From Callipepla californica brunnescens (lineage: Eukaryota > Chordata > Aves > Galliformes > Odontophoridae), in the NCBI GenBank assembly GCA_023055505.1, contig JALIRH010000004.1:21633368-21697367 (forward strand): a stretch of 64,000 bases of DNA, read 5' to 3'. Made by a program: the position numbers and the translations under genes. Below the pieces are notes generated by a model. The model had not been told where the DNA came from, did no database searches, and saw nothing but the letters and a program-made list of their open reading frames with translations. Each line of letters starts with the position of its first letter. The first letter of the stretch is position 1. This document shows positions 25,201 through 40,200 of the stretch, one piece after another.

Positions 25201-28200
25201 TAATACTCTCTAACCTATCAGGTGCTTAAAAATCCTGTACTTGGTGCATCTGAACTTTAATTCTACTTCTCACACCCAGAGGACTTTGAAGCATGTTTCC
25301 AGCTGTCTGTTACCTCTCCAGAGGTCTCAGAGGTGTCTCATTAAAACTGATGTTAAAGCCTATTAAATACATAAGGTAGCTTCTAAGGATGCATCTCATT
25401 TAGCAGAGTTGTCACCAGGAATTGGCTGAGATCATTGCTGCTCTGATCCCCCAGTGACTCGGGTAGTGAAACTACCTTGAGAAGTGCAGGATAATACCTC
25501 CTAATGTATGTGCTGGGAGGCAAAAGGTGATGTGCCTGGAAAAGGCTGCTGACTTCCTAGGGGCATGCCAACCTTTTCACCTTCTCTCTATCAGGTCCCC
25601 ACCCTCCTCCTGCAAAATGCAGCCTCAGCTCACAAAGCTTGCAGATGGGAGGCATCTGTCCTTGAGCTCTGTGTCTCCAGACAGTTAATTATTAATCATC
25701 ACAATATCCCTTATGTCAAGCATCTGAACTGCTCATGAAGCATGGAAAACTGTTTTATCAGTCAAGTCAGTAAGGTTTCAGTGTCCTGCTGCTCATTATT
25801 TGTGATACTGTTGTTCTCTCAGAGAGCTCAAGTACTGGAGATTGGACAAAAACACCCAGAAATAATGCTTATCTCATCTGAGCCCCACACCTGATGACAT
25901 AGTACATCCAGAAACATGCTAGCAGGGACAGTATGTGTAGGAACAGGGAAAACAGAACTGAAAGTTAAGTTCACATTGTGGATCCTGTGGTAGTACTGGT
26001 GTTATACCATTGGATATGTTTGGAAGTGTAATGCTACTGCAGTATAGGCACCTGCAGTTTGTGTTCAGGTAGTAGGCTAGGTAGGGGGCACTTTACAGAG
26101 ACAGACCAGATTGCTGGCATGAAAAAAAAGAAAGTCACTCAGTTTGTGTCAAGATGTAGGTTGTTTCTTAATGTTGGGAGTATTCAGATATGAGAACCTG
26201 ACCTCCAGCTCCTTGTAGCTGGGACTATCCTAGTAGGAAAGGAATGGCACCAGCATTTTATTTGTTTTTGCTTACATACACTGACACAGATCTGAAAAGA
26301 AATCAAAATCTCAGCTCCTTTTCATTTATCCATTGGACAGTTTCTACAAGGGGTAAACTTGTCTCCCTCTTCCTGTCTGCAGAAAAAATGTTTTGGATGT
26401 CATAGTGTGAGGGTCACCCAAATAAAAAGAAAGGTACTGATGTTTCCTCTTAGCAGTGTGGCACAAGATAACTTTACTAAATACCTTGGAGCCTGCAGCT
26501 GTTGCTAGACAAAGTGGTAGTTTTCACTAAATACCAAGTACCTGGGCTCTCTTCAAAAGTGTTCTGAAGGCTCTCAATAGTAAGAGCATTTTTCTAATAA
26601 GTTGCTTGAGCTGACAAGCAAAAACAATGTTACACTTTCCTGCCACCATTTAAAACCCTGCTTGTGAATTCTTCAGTACGCAAGTGAAACAACCATTAAA
26701 ACAGGATCATGCATGTGACTTAGTCTTTTGACTTACTCTTTTCTTCCACTGCGGTACAATTAATGCTCAGGTTCTCCAGGACCTCAAGTTCTCTTCCATC
26801 CTTCCTTCTATCCCAGATGCCTTCACAGAGAATGAAAGAAGTGATGGTGAATCTCACAGGATGCCTTTTTTTCTTGGTGAATTGATGATGGATCGTCACT
26901 AATTAGCATAGCTAGGGTTCAGTTTGCTCATATTTCATTCCCTGCTAAGATATCATGATAGCAGACAAACTTGAATTTGTGTGTAATAATAGAAGGGGAG
27001 AGATGTTTTTTTCCTCTCCAGTTCAAACATAACATCGTGTTCAATGACACCGCTATGTTTTTGTGAAAAGTACAAGTGCTTTGAACATGTGGGAATAAAA
27101 GCTCTAAATAGATTGTGTAATGCTGCCAACGAAGCGTGTCCTTGGACCCTAGCCGAGAACAGGAAAGCCTTCATTTTGACTAAAGCACTGGATTTTGAGA
27201 AATACCAAGACTATAGTCCTAGTTGTCCCCCTCTCCTCAGTCATATTTACAGCAGGGTGCTTAAATCTCTTTGCCTTGGTTTACCTCACCTCTGGGAAGG
27301 GAAAGAGTGCTCTTGTTGGGGTGGATGGAGATGACTGTGGGATGCCAGTGGAGTTAAACCCAAACTGCTACTTGGAATCTGAGGTGTAACTGCTTGGCTT
27401 GGGTTGAAAGAAGGGCAGCTGGCAGCAGGATTTCTGGGAGGTGGGCTGGAGGCCTGCTGATGGACCTCCCTGACCCATGCCCAGGTGAGTGGACTCCCAG
27501 GGACAACCCTGCTTCTGCCATCTCACTGGCTGCCCCTGGCCTTCATGGGCATGGGGTGATCTCCCCTGTCCTTGCCTCCTGCCTGGGGATGTTCTTTAAT
27601 CGATCAGCCCATGCACCTGCTCCTGGCCTTTGCTTTTACTGGCCATTAATTGCATAGGGCAGATGAAGTGTTTAGAGGCAGCTGCTGTTTCTGTCATTAG
27701 TGCCCAGGCTTCCTAGGAGAAGGCTGCTGGCTTTGTGACAGATGAAATCTGAATCAGAGGGAGCATTTTGTTTTAGCACATACAGAAGGAATGGGAGAGC
27801 AAAGTAAGGAGGAGGGGAAAATGGTGCTCAGTTTGCTATTCATTTAATTATGCTAAGAAAGCCCAAACAATCTGAGGTGACAACGTGCAAATTGCAGATG
27901 TGCGTGTTGCAATTCATTGGCATTGTTGCAGATGTGTGATGAGTAAGAAAATAATTCAGTGCAAAGGGCTATGTGCCCTGTCTTGCTAGGACACATTAAT
28001 TCCCTGTGAGCAGTTCTGCACTCTGGGGTTGCTGCAGAAATTTTCTAATTTGAAGCAATTTTGAGTATCTCTGTGTTGCGCTGTTGTTGCAGGCGCTGGA
28101 ATAGGAGGGTGCCCAGGAGATCTGCTTAGCCTTTTCAACCCTGGCATATGATCCTTCCTGTCTTCTCTACTGTACTTCCCAGTGCTTCCCTGGAGAAGGA

Positions 28201-31200
28201 AAAAGCTGTTATTCTCATCCCACAGCTGAGGAGCTAGCATGCAGAGAGAATGGCTTGTCTAATGCTTAGGTGTCTCATTGCCGTGCTGTCTCATGGGGTT
28301 TGATTCAGAGTTATGTTTGTGAGACTGTTCTTCCTTTTGTCCAACTTTGGCTGCTGAAAGTACTCGGATTTCTTTTTAAGGATTGTGACAGATGTCTCTA
28401 TGCTAAGCATTTTATCGAGGCTTCCCAGTTTACTTATGCTTTCCTTTGATGGATTTTGAATAGTTTCCAGCAGTGGAGGAGATGGTGGGGTCAGAAGCAC
28501 TCTTCCAGAGCTCATTTTTCTTTGAATGAAAGTGCAGTCTCTGGATTGCTATCATGATTTCCAAATTGAAAGAAAACTCCCCGGATTTCATGTTGTACTG
28601 TGACACCAGCAGGATCAAAGATGGTTCTTTCCAGACCAATTAACTTATAGAACAGCTCTGGTAATGTAATTCAAGAGGCTTTTCTGAAAAGATGTCACTT
28701 AATATACAGGGATAGATGAGCAAGAGCTACAAGAATTAATGCCCCACTTTTTTTCCCATGACCCTGACAGGCCTGTTCAGGCCTTGGACTGAAATAGAAA
28801 GAGATGAGGAGAAACAGTCAGTCCTAGTTTTAGCCGATGGCTAGGCAGCGGGATTTGCATGTATGTTAATCTACCCAAACTCATCTTCTGCTTTAGAAGC
28901 AAAAAAGATTGCTTTGGGCCAGCCTGAAGTCATTATGCTGGCCAGTTTATACAGATTATCTTTTAATGTGATGGCTACTAGATTTGAAAGTGGTTTTGAA
29001 TTTCATCTGAGACTTGTCAAAATAGAAAGCAACCCAGGATTTTGGAGATTGGGACACAGCTAAATTACACACTGGTGTTACTGGAGAGGGTGCGTTTAAA
29101 TATTGCATCCACATCTATGATCTGTGAATGGCTTGACAGACTGCAGGCTTTTGGGAAGAACTAGTCTGGCAAAGGAGGGGAGAGAGCATCTGTCAGTAAA
29201 TAGGTGGATAAAGATGCTCTGTGCTGAAGAAGCACCAATCATCTTTATAACTTTGACAGGTGGTACTGGGGCAGGGAGGGAGAGATTCAGAGAATCGTGT
29301 GGGTGGTGGAAAAATTAATCCTAATGAAATGGAAGAACAAATCCACAGTGGGCAGAAAGCTTTGGATTTCTGCCTTGCTGGATATGGATAAATGCGAGAG
29401 AATCCCTCTTGCGTGCAAGAGCTAATTGGGCAATTACCATGTAATCTCAAAACCATTGCTTAAACTGTATCCTGACTGTCAAAGAGTGAGACAGATCCTA
29501 TTCCAGCAGTTCATAGGGCTTTCCCTGAGTCTTTCAGATAGGAGTTTGAAATTGGTCTCCTCTTTAACTTTCTCTTGGAAAATAAAATGTTGCTCCTTTT
29601 TAAAATCACTGTTATAAGAACTCATTTCCAAGAGGTTTGCTTATTTATTTATTTATTTATCTAAATGTTTTCATTACTCTTTACGCAGAAGAGAATGCAT
29701 GAACATAAGAACGGCCAAACTGCCTCAGGACAGGGATTCATCTAGTCCAAGAATGTTGTTCTTCCCATTGCTGGAGACAGAGCAGGGCAAGCATATAATT
29801 TTTCTGGCTATCTCAGAGCTAATGACCCATGGCTTGCTCTTTCTTTCAGTTCTCTTGAGCGGATGCATCAACCCTCCTTTGCTAGGAAGTTGTCAGGTCT
29901 GCTCCCTATTGTGAAAAGCCCCCAACTACCCTGCCCTGAAATGACTGCCACTAGCTTCTTTTGATGGGTCTTGTAGCTGACAGTGACTAGTCAATTTCTA
30001 TCTACATTTTTCATGCCACCTGCAACACCGTCTTATCCCTTTGTCTCATGACTAGCTATATCCATAAGAACATATCTGGAAGAATGTCATAAAAAATTTT
30101 TAGAAATTACAGTTAACTATGTCAGTAAGATCACTGCTTTCTCAATATTCATTGATTTTTTCAAAGAATATCAAGAAGTGGATTTCATGGGACCTTCCCT
30201 TGCAGAAATTATGTTGATCCTTACTCAAACAATCATTTTTACTGATCTGTTAATTATATCCTTTATTACAGCTTCTGATAGTTCATTCGGACTAGACATC
30301 CAGTTCACAGATTTGTAGTTCCCTGGTTCTCAAGTAGACCTCTGTTAAAAGATCAGTATTACAGTTGCTGTCTTCCAGCGTTTGGTTCCAAAGATGCTTT
30401 GCACTGGAGAGCATGCCCACGATATTTGCTAACATCCTTGCTTTATTCTTCTGTCCTTGTAGTTTATCTGAAACTTGCGTGTATATCATTTTGTCCCTGG
30501 GATTCTTTAGGGCTGATTCTGCCTGTTCATATCATACACTCATCTGCGTCAAATTCAAACTTCTGATTTCCTCACTCTTCCTACTCTTTCTACAAAAATA
30601 AAAGTGGGAGGGTCAGGCATGGGGATCTCACCAGTTTTATTTTAGTGGAAACAAGAAATCTCTGATGTTTTTCATTTAGTTTCTTTGCAATAAACATGTC
30701 AGGTTTAAGTTCTCTGTTTTACAGCTTTGGTACTGCTTGGCCCTACAGACTTTTCTGTTGTGTTGAAAGAAGGATTGATGGAATAGTTAAAGGTTACTGT
30801 CCTTACCTTCTTCGGGTCTATCTAAAAGCTGTAAGTGACAATGTCTTTATTTGCTGTTGAAAGCACAGATTATGAGGCAATTTGGATCCATAAAAGAGCT
30901 CTGCATATTTTGAAGTTTTCTCATCCCTAATTCATGGGTTCTTGCTATCTAAGTCTTTCATGTGACTTGATTCAAACTAAAACATGAGTGTTACAATGGT
31001 AAATGATTCTATGCTCCAACGAACTTGTCTGTAGGCTCCCCTAAGCAGTGGTATTAAAGATCAATACTGAATTCAAAGTTTAAAACACAGTACTGGTTCC
31101 TTTTTACTTCAGACATCTTCCCAAGGCCTGCTTATGATGCGAAGCATGTTGTTTTCCATCTCACCTTTCTGTTGAATGTAGTTGGTTTTCTTTCTCTCAG

Positions 31201-34200
31201 AGGGAGTATTTCTTCTTTAGATCTGGCACCAACGCAATGATTCATCATCAAACTTGTCTTGCTCTTATTCTTTTGACCATCTGATCTGACAAACAAAGAA
31301 ACTGTGCCTTGCTAACACTGAATTGGAAAGGAAAGCTGAGAAGATACGTGCAAACGCAACTGCGCAAACGCCACTGGTGTTAGTATTGGAGTGAGCTACA
31401 GGTCTAGATAAAATAGAATTGCAGCTGACATCACTGTTTTGTTGGATTTCTTTTTGCAAAGAGAGGAAGAAGATGCATTGGTGATATTTATACATCTAGC
31501 ACTGTTTTCATGCTTGATTACCTGGAAGCTACTGCTGCTGCAGGATAGAAAAACAAGCTGTGTACTTGCTCTCATGGCTCACAGCATACAAATACACCTC
31601 TGAGGATAAAGCATGCTGGGAGAATGTTGAGAAAAGGGCTTTGTTTGTATTTTCCTTGCTGAAGGAAGCTGGCCTCTGAGCAGGCTAACCACTGACACGG
31701 CACAAGCATTTCTAGAGATTCAGCAGCACTCCTGCGCAAGTGACTGCACTGTGGAGGAGGTATGGTTAGGAGAAAATTGTTCCCATAAGAAGACTTGCCA
31801 AGGATGGTTATATAGTGCTGCACCTCTGATGCAATTCTAGGTATGGTTATAGATTTTATTACTAAAATGTATGCAAGAGGGGTTGACTGTCAGTCTAGCT
31901 GTGGCTGACTATGAGCAGGATCTGGGCATGTTTTCTTATCATTAGTAGGGTGCCTCACATAAACTGGAGTTAAAATGCTGCTGTTCTCTAATTCTTCACT
32001 GTTTTATTGCAATTGTATGTGTGAGAAAATACATACCATTTCTTGTTCAAGTTCTAACACTGTTCTTCAGTTGGAGGAGTTAATACTCTCTTGCTTAATG
32101 CTAGTATCTGCCTTCTCCTTCTGTTAATAAATTATTTGAAAGTAACTGTGAGTCCCAGCTATGAGCTGGACTTCCACTGTATTTCATGAAGACACCGTGG
32201 CAAGTGGAGCAAGAGAGTTCTGGCTCCAAAGAGATCACAAGCTACTTTTCAACTAGATTTGATAGGTTGCATGCAAGTAGGGATTGTTTTATTTGCTTGA
32301 GCAAGCATCTCTAACCACTTGCAAGAAGAAACCTTCCCCAGATTCAAATGTCCCTTTGGTTGTGGAGTCCAGACAAATACACCTTTGTTCCTTCCCTGAA
32401 GTTTTATGTGGATTAATTTTTTTAGAATTCTTTGGGTCCTTTTCACTGGCAGAAAAGCTGAGGAATATTTTGAAGTGTTAAGGGAAAACACAGTAAAAGG
32501 AATTATATAAATGATACCAAGCTTACGTTTCATAGCACAAAAGCAAGTTTGCCATAAGATGAAATACAGCATCTGGGCTGCTGATCTTATTTGTTTGATG
32601 AATCTGTTTACCTCTTACATGCATTCATCTAACTTGGGAGAAGGCAGATATATGGAGTGGGAACTGAATGGTCTCAAATCTATCCATTCATCACTTCAAC
32701 GACTTCCATTCCTGCAGTGACCCGATACTTCCCTATTATATGGGAATAAAAATCTTTTTCTCTTGGTCGGCAAGATAATTATCTTAACTTACAGATTTAG
32801 TGAAAGAAAGGAGATCCACGTCTGCTGCATGATCCCCTTCATCTCTTGTGAGAGTTTTGCCCATATCTCAATGGGGTCCAGCTGTATGGCATTCTGCTTG
32901 TGTTCTCCTGCTTTACTGTCTGAACACTGCTTAGAGCTGGCAGATCACTTTAGAAAGAGTGGTAATTTCTCAGGTCTCCAACCTATTGGCAGTGTTTTTG
33001 AGTATTCACAGAACTTGACTATTGAGTTTAGTGACCCGTTATTAATTGTATTTTTTTTTGTTTTGTTTTTAGTACTTATCAAAATTGGAGTGTTCGGTTT
33101 CACTCCTAGAAATGAGTTAGTTTGCTTTTGAGAGAAGTTGTGACTCTTTGTCATATGGGATTGAGTAAGGCCTTGGTTTTTCTGTAATAGGTATCTGGGC
33201 ATCTAGATGATCCTTGAAAGAGCTGAATCATAGGGAGAGTTTAATCTGAGAGCAGATGTCTCTGATACTAGATGATGATGATGTGAGCTAGATGAGTTGT
33301 TCACAGTGTTTACCTTGTTTTCCCCTGTATTAGCCTGGCCACAGTTCAGATTAGCTGTCTACTCTGCATACAGGAAAATTTTTGGCAAACCTCTGAGGAA
33401 TCTCACAGATGGTGCCATGTGCCTGCTGTGGTACAGATATACAATCACTTCCCTTTTAACTAAAATAAATAGAAGCCAAAATGCAGTTGCAGTATCTAAT
33501 GGACTTTTGCGGAGAAATAAAACTGGAGGAGTGAAGTGGGATATTCCTGGTGAATCTTACTACATGAGGCAGATCATTCTTCTTAATCTTCTTGAACTGT
33601 TTCCTTATCCAGCCTTTCCTTTTCAATCCCTGATCTCACCACATGTGTTTCAGATGTACAGGTACTATAAGATGAGCATCCATGAAGAAACCAGCCTGCT
33701 GAATTGCAAGGCCATTTCAGGTCTTTTTCTAGGCATACGCACAGTGGGCTAGCATAGAAGTTGTGTTTTGGTAGAAGTCTAACATTTTTACCATACCTAG
33801 CAGATGGAATTACTTCAAGCAGCCTGAGTGATATTTCAGCACTGGTCTCCACGTGCTGTGGTGTTTGGATGGAGGAGAGAGGACATGTTTAGTTTTTTTC
33901 CAAAGAAGCTGTATATGTGGTGTGATAGTGCCTGTCCCTGTGCGTGGGGTGTGTGACTGTTGTGAAAAACAATCACAGAGGCTGTCCCACTGAAGGGCTG
34001 TGCAGATGCCCACATTTCAACCCAAAATTACATGATTTTCACCCCAAACAGGGTCTTCATAGCAACAAATAATCAGCATTTATTACACTAAGTTCAGTGG
34101 TTAACTGTCATTCCCATCTTTTGGTAATGGATGGTCATTAAATGGTATTAGAGCCACACATTCATTGCTTCTTATTAAAGACGGTGGAAATCTTTGAAGA

Positions 34201-37200
34201 AAAATAAATCCCCTGTAGCCCTCAAGCAAATCAGAGTAGAGCATATTGCATTAGAGTCATTAAGAAACTCCCACAGCTTTTTAATTTTTTCCCAACTGTC
34301 ATGGCATGCCGCATGTGTTAATCATTCTGTTGCCTCTTCATATGGAGGTTAAAGTATCCTCAGAGCTGTTTGTCAGCATCCAGTAGCTGATTGTCACCAA
34401 TTAGAAATGATTACTCAGACTTCCAAAATTATCAGTGGCTAGTGTTGCTTTCAGTCATCTTAAATAGTGCTAAAATTACCCAGTGTAGAAGCCATTTGGT
34501 CATGGATTGTAAAGGAGTTTCTCTCTGCACTTCTCTGCTTGCTGTTTTGCTATCAGTTTTGTGTTTTGTAGTGGATTAGTACTCCAAAAACCAATGTGAC
34601 ATTAGACTAGGTTACGTGGCAACCCATTCTTTTTAGATAATACCCTTTGTGAGGAAATGTTCTTTGCTCCACTCTTTTATCATCTTCTTTGAACCAGCAG
34701 AAACTGGCCTTTTGGGGAAGGTGTATTTCAATTCCCAGAGCACAGCAACGTTTCTTCACTGCTGTAGCTGAGTTCCATGGCTTCTGTTTTATCCCTTGAA
34801 TTTTAATATGGAGCGTCACTGCAGTGCACTTCTTCAGTAATTATGATGCAGACAGAGACTTTATGATTATGGGACAAATGTACCCGTATCTTTTTTCTTG
34901 TAGGAAGAGACCATGCAGAGAGATGAGGCAGAGTGTGAAACTGGCACTGTATTTGAAGAGTTTTATCCAAGACAAGACAAAGCTCTGTAGGAAAAAAGGA
35001 CAAGACGCTTGCTGAGGAAGGCTGTGTTTTCCTGTATTTTCCTAAGATAAGCTGGTTAGAAACATTGCCAGCTAGGCATGGCCCCTGGAATCTCTCCAGG
35101 AAAAATCTCAGCTCGCACTTTGAAAGGGTTTCCCCCGTCCGTGCTGGAGAACAGATTCCCTTCCCAGAAGCTTAGAGATAAATATTGATTTTTGCAACAG
35201 CAAATTAATGTCAGTGGCATCCAGCCAATTTCTATCATGGGCATAGTGAGATATTTTGAGTGTTCCACCAAAGCCAGCATGGAGTATGGCTTCCTTGGGT
35301 GCAGACAGCTCACACCCCACTCTTCTTCTGACATTTCTGTTGCTGACTCATGGGACAGGCACCATTGCTCCTGGCAAGTAAGTGAGAAGGCCAGAGTGAG
35401 AATTTACACATCTGTGTGCCATGTAAATACTGAACTTGATAACTTGATTTTTGGCTTTACACAGCATTTGTGTGGAGAGATCTAGAGGATGTAGGAATCC
35501 AGATTCTCGTGTAGTAGCTTTAACTCCTGGCTGTGAGGTGCTGCTGTTACCACTGTGAACTCCAAGGTGAGGTCTATGTCCATGGACTTTCAGCAGAATA
35601 TGAACTGCATGTGTTCTTTTTTTGACATCCTACCTATGGGATCGGCTGTACAGTCCTTTAGTGGTTTGTCTATGGATGTTTAAATGCAATTCCATCTCCC
35701 ATTTGAAGCTAAGATACTTTTCCTGATTTTTTTCAGGCAGTAATTTTCTTTACTTTAAAGCTGATCTGCCTTTTTAACCCCTTACTTCTGAAGAAGTCAG
35801 CATTTGTCTAACAAATTTTAGCCTGCCAGCATGCAGGTTCCTTTGAAGTTGTCCGCTGTCTCCCTTGAGCCTCTCCAAAACAGGTATAAAGCAGTATACT
35901 GCTGTATTTTTTATTAAAGGAATGGAACAAAAGGTCTGCTTGTTTCACTGCCTGTGGTGTTCCTAGCTCTTTGGCGACATTATGAAAAGGCTTCTTGTCC
36001 CTTTGTGACAACTGTAATTTACAAGGACTTTGTTACCTCAACCTTCTCTGAGTAGTTATTCACGTAAGAACTTAGCAGAAGTCAGAAGTTGCTTTAACTA
36101 GATTTTAAGTGTAAAGAGTGTAGATGTCTCTGCTTTATGCTTCTAGGAGACTGTTGTCCTTGGTGAAAATATTAATGGAGTAAGTTGTAATGAAAAAAAT
36201 GATGGTAGTTTTGTAAAAAAGTAGGGCTGTTGATGTGAAATGTGAATTGAGTATGTTTGGATGACCTGGCTGTCTAGGTAAATAGCATAGAATAACTGAA
36301 AGAAGCACCGTTTGGGTAGAGGGGCAGCTTCTCCAGTCCACCCAGCAATGGATTTCTATCCAATGTTAACAGCAGACTTTTTTTTTTTTTTTTTTAAAGG
36401 TATTTCTCTCCAGAAGGCTCCTATGGCTGTACCTATGAATCAGATCCTACTGAACAATAGTTCATTCTTGAATTACTAATGGATGGAGGGAGGATAATAA
36501 AAGAGGATTCAAGCTAATCTGCCCTACTTGGTCCAATATAGGCAGTCGGTGTGCCAACAGATGTGTATGTGTTCTGGCCAAGCAGAAACACCCTCAAGGA
36601 GAAAAGCCAGAGCAGAAGAATCAGTGCTGTATGGATGTTTTGTCACTGTGGGAGAGAAATCCAGGTACCCAAGTAGGGCAAGAGCTTCTGGCAGAAAATT
36701 CTTAACTACCTGTTTATATGGTGGCGTGGATCTCTTTCTCTCCTGATGGACCTGTTTATGTGCACATACATCACATTGGTGGAGAAGCTCTAGTTTGTGA
36801 TAAGGGTGTTCATCTTGGATGTGACAGGCTGAAGTTCAGATTCCTGCTACAAATCTGCCAGGGCAGCGAGATGTACTGTGCACTTCAGCACTTTGCAGCC
36901 AAGCTGCAGCTGTCAATTAGCTGCACGATGGAGAGCTCAGGATGCATGGTACCTACGATCTGGTTTTCCTGACAAAAGCAGATACTTGGGTCTAAGCAAA
37001 CTCAATAGGTAGTCTGGAGACCACATTTTCAAAGGGTGCATTAATGTCACTTTTCCTTCCGTACTACTGCCTGTCAGGACAGGGCTAGCTTCTGGACAGA
37101 GAGGGTGAAGAACCACAGAATTGTGTCAGCTCTTGAGGAAAGCTGTTGGATAGAAGGGTGAAGCACAGAGCCCTAAGGCCGTGCCGCTGGCTTGAGGTTG

Positions 37201-40200
37201 GCCATGACTTACCTGTTAGTTCTACAGTCTGCACTCGCACTTCAGTTGACTCGTGGTAAGCTGGACTGTAGGTTAGTTATCTCTCTGTGGTTTTGCACGA
37301 GTCACCTGAAATTTTCTTTGGGAAACCTGCTTCCTGACATGCTCCAATGACTGCTCTGAGGGCTGTGTAGGTGTGCAGGATCCAAAATATGCTCAGCTGG
37401 GAATGTTAGTAGCTTCTTAGACACTACCAGTGGAAAACATTTCAGACCATTCAGTACTTTATCTTGCACAGGCACACTAACACTTGATGTAGCATTCAGT
37501 CATATAAATCTTTCCTTGTGCTTTCTTACTGTCAGAAAACTCCAGAATAGTTAGCTTCAGTCTGTCTGCATTTTTAACTGAGTGTATTACTCCTACTTGA
37601 ATTCTTTTGTACCATCCTTCAAAAGTCTTCTTGCATAATTCATGTCAAATGTTTGCAAATTTCTCATCTGTAGTCCTTGTTTTGCTAAGCTATTAACTCT
37701 TTTGTATTAATTCTCTCAAGTCAGTCGGTGATTGCTTAGCTGTTCTTCTTGAAAACTTCTCAATTTGTCATTGTGAATGCATCTCAAGGAAAGGTATTGA
37801 CACTTAGCTAAGTTCCAAGCACACACAAGTTCTCCAGGTGTATTCCTTGCATTCTTCCCCCTTCTAACCCCACTTTCTTTTGTCCAACTGGAAAATGACT
37901 AATATGTGTGAGTCATACAGCAACTAATTCAGTCCTGCAACATATGAATAGTTCTACTGCACATGAACAAATCCTGTGTACAACTTACGTACACCATGTC
38001 TGATTTTTCAAGAGAGTTCAATTCCCCTTATGCTGTGAACTTGGTTTGTGTGCAGACGGCAAGCAAGGTACATCTCCAAAACAGGATTTACTGTGCATAG
38101 GAGCTTTATCAGAAAATATGTTCAAAAATATGGCTGTCCTAAGACTGAGAACAAACCTAATTCCAACTATATAGACTATCACTTGAAGCAGTGACTTTAC
38201 TAACGCTCAGTGGTATACTGTGAGGGGGGCAGAGTATTAAGGCTAACCTAGGAGTTAAAACTCTTCAGTATAATCCTGCAAATGGATGCATTTTTTTCCT
38301 TCTAGCTCCATATTCTTGAGATTGATTGTACAGGAAAGTTCTCAGAACTAAGGAGATGGAGCATGTGAAGTGATGTGCAATAGCAGTGGTGGTCTTTCTG
38401 AAAGGATTATTGAGTGCACCCATCTCCAGCAACACCCCTTTCAGTGCTTGCGTCAGATGCCTGCAAACCTACTCTGGCCTCCATCAAGCACACTCAGAAC
38501 TGAGGTTAAGGGAAGCAAGTAGAGGTTGGGAAAATGGCATATTGCATCTCATATGGCACAGATAATTCACTACAAACATCATGTTATGAACACAGATGCC
38601 CAAACTGGGCAGTTGGTGTCATGACTGCTGTGACAAGCCCTTGATCTGGTGGGTTAACACCTGCTAGCTTCTGTCTGAACTTGCAAGCAGCAGAAGACAT
38701 GGGGATGTTTGTTCTGCAGGGACAGAAAACGGTTGCTTGTTCTAGCCAGCTAGCTGACCTCTCTCCTCTAGTAAGGCAGGTACCCGCTCAAGTTCCAGAA
38801 CACCAGTTGGATGAACCTTCACTATCCCCAACAGGAGTTGGCTGCATTTAACTCAGAACTTGCCAGATCAACTACCATTTGAGCATCAGGTTGCAAATGT
38901 GCACAGCTTGAGGGCTATGCAGGGGCGTGCTTTCTCCCTGGCATGGCTGCAGGAAAGAAGCTCTGCTCAGCATGACACTTGCCATCAGTGCAATAGGGTG
39001 GAAAGTGGAGTGGCAATGGAGGAAGTTGATGATTGTAAGAGACTTCAAGTGATGTTAGTATACTGAGCCAGCACTATGCCTGCCCTTTTGTAGGGTGAGG
39101 TGGTAAGTGGAAACCCTGAAGGTATCTCGTTCTCACAGCTAATTATTTTCATATTTTTAAGTGTACAATGTTCAGAATATACCCAGAAGTTAACAGCTGG
39201 AATACATGTTGTTTCCTTTCCGCATAATGATTAATGTTATTCTGTCCTGCTGTTCTTCCAGTAAAATCACATTACATCACAACATTGAAGCATAAGTAGA
39301 TTTCCAACTCTCCCTCAGCAGCAGCATCAGTTTTTAATCCACATGTGGAGTTCAGAAGCCACAGAAATAAGCCCTTTATGTCTCATGACTGTTAAGATTT
39401 CAGCATTGGTTCATGCATCAGGCAAGTCAGAAATGTATCATGATGTCTGAAAAACCACAGCAACCTTCAAAGAAATTCCTCCTGAAGAGACAGCTAAGGA
39501 GTGTATTTAAACCAGCTTGAGAGGAAAAGATCCTGATGAGAGCCTGGCTGAAAAGTAGAAGAACAGTTGGCTCTCACCGTCTTGTGGGTATCTAGCCTGT
39601 CTTACCTCCCCAGAGTGCAGGTGATGCTGTGCTGGCAAATGGATGCTCTGATGTGTTGTGATGCTTTGTCTCTCTCTTACCTTAGCATTTATGGGATTGT
39701 AGGAGGGAATGCACTTAGTAACATAAACTATGAATTCCGGCTGTAATTGTGTGGAAGATTTCCTGTTTACTGAGGTGTATTACCAAGAAGAGTGGGAAAC
39801 TGCCCTCTACAGAAGCTAAGAAGGACCAGTCTAAGAGGTTAAAGCCCCTTTCATCCAAAGTGCAGTGGAGCAGTCAGCTGCACAGAGAGATCCCTTGCCT
39901 TTTTCTTTCTGCAGTGTGACTCTGCTCCTGAGATACCTCCAGCCAGTTCTTCTAAAAAGTCCTTGTCCAAATCTGAAGTGGAGTCTTCTCTTGTATGACC
40001 CTTCATCTAAGGGCCACATCAAGCTGTACTGAGGCTTCAGCCTTCTCTGCACTCGGTTGCTCTTCTGTAGGAAACCCTGGAGTTCCCCAGGCTTTGATCA
40101 GTTCTGCCACTGTGGTTATTCACAAAGATGCCAGTGACTGCTCTCTCTTAACTGCTTTTCTTGAGACTTGCCAGCTATTGCCTGTCACAACTGGAGACTG

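Noticed and set aside
27394..27657. 87-codon frame in intron 1
   Set aside because: Local GC rise, Pro/Gly-rich, no family, no supporting splice sites.
33297..33752. 151-codon frame in intron 1, the longest non-exonic frame outside the CpG island
   Set aside because: No ATG-driven start in good context, no recognisable domain, AT-rich composition like its flanks; consistent with chance.
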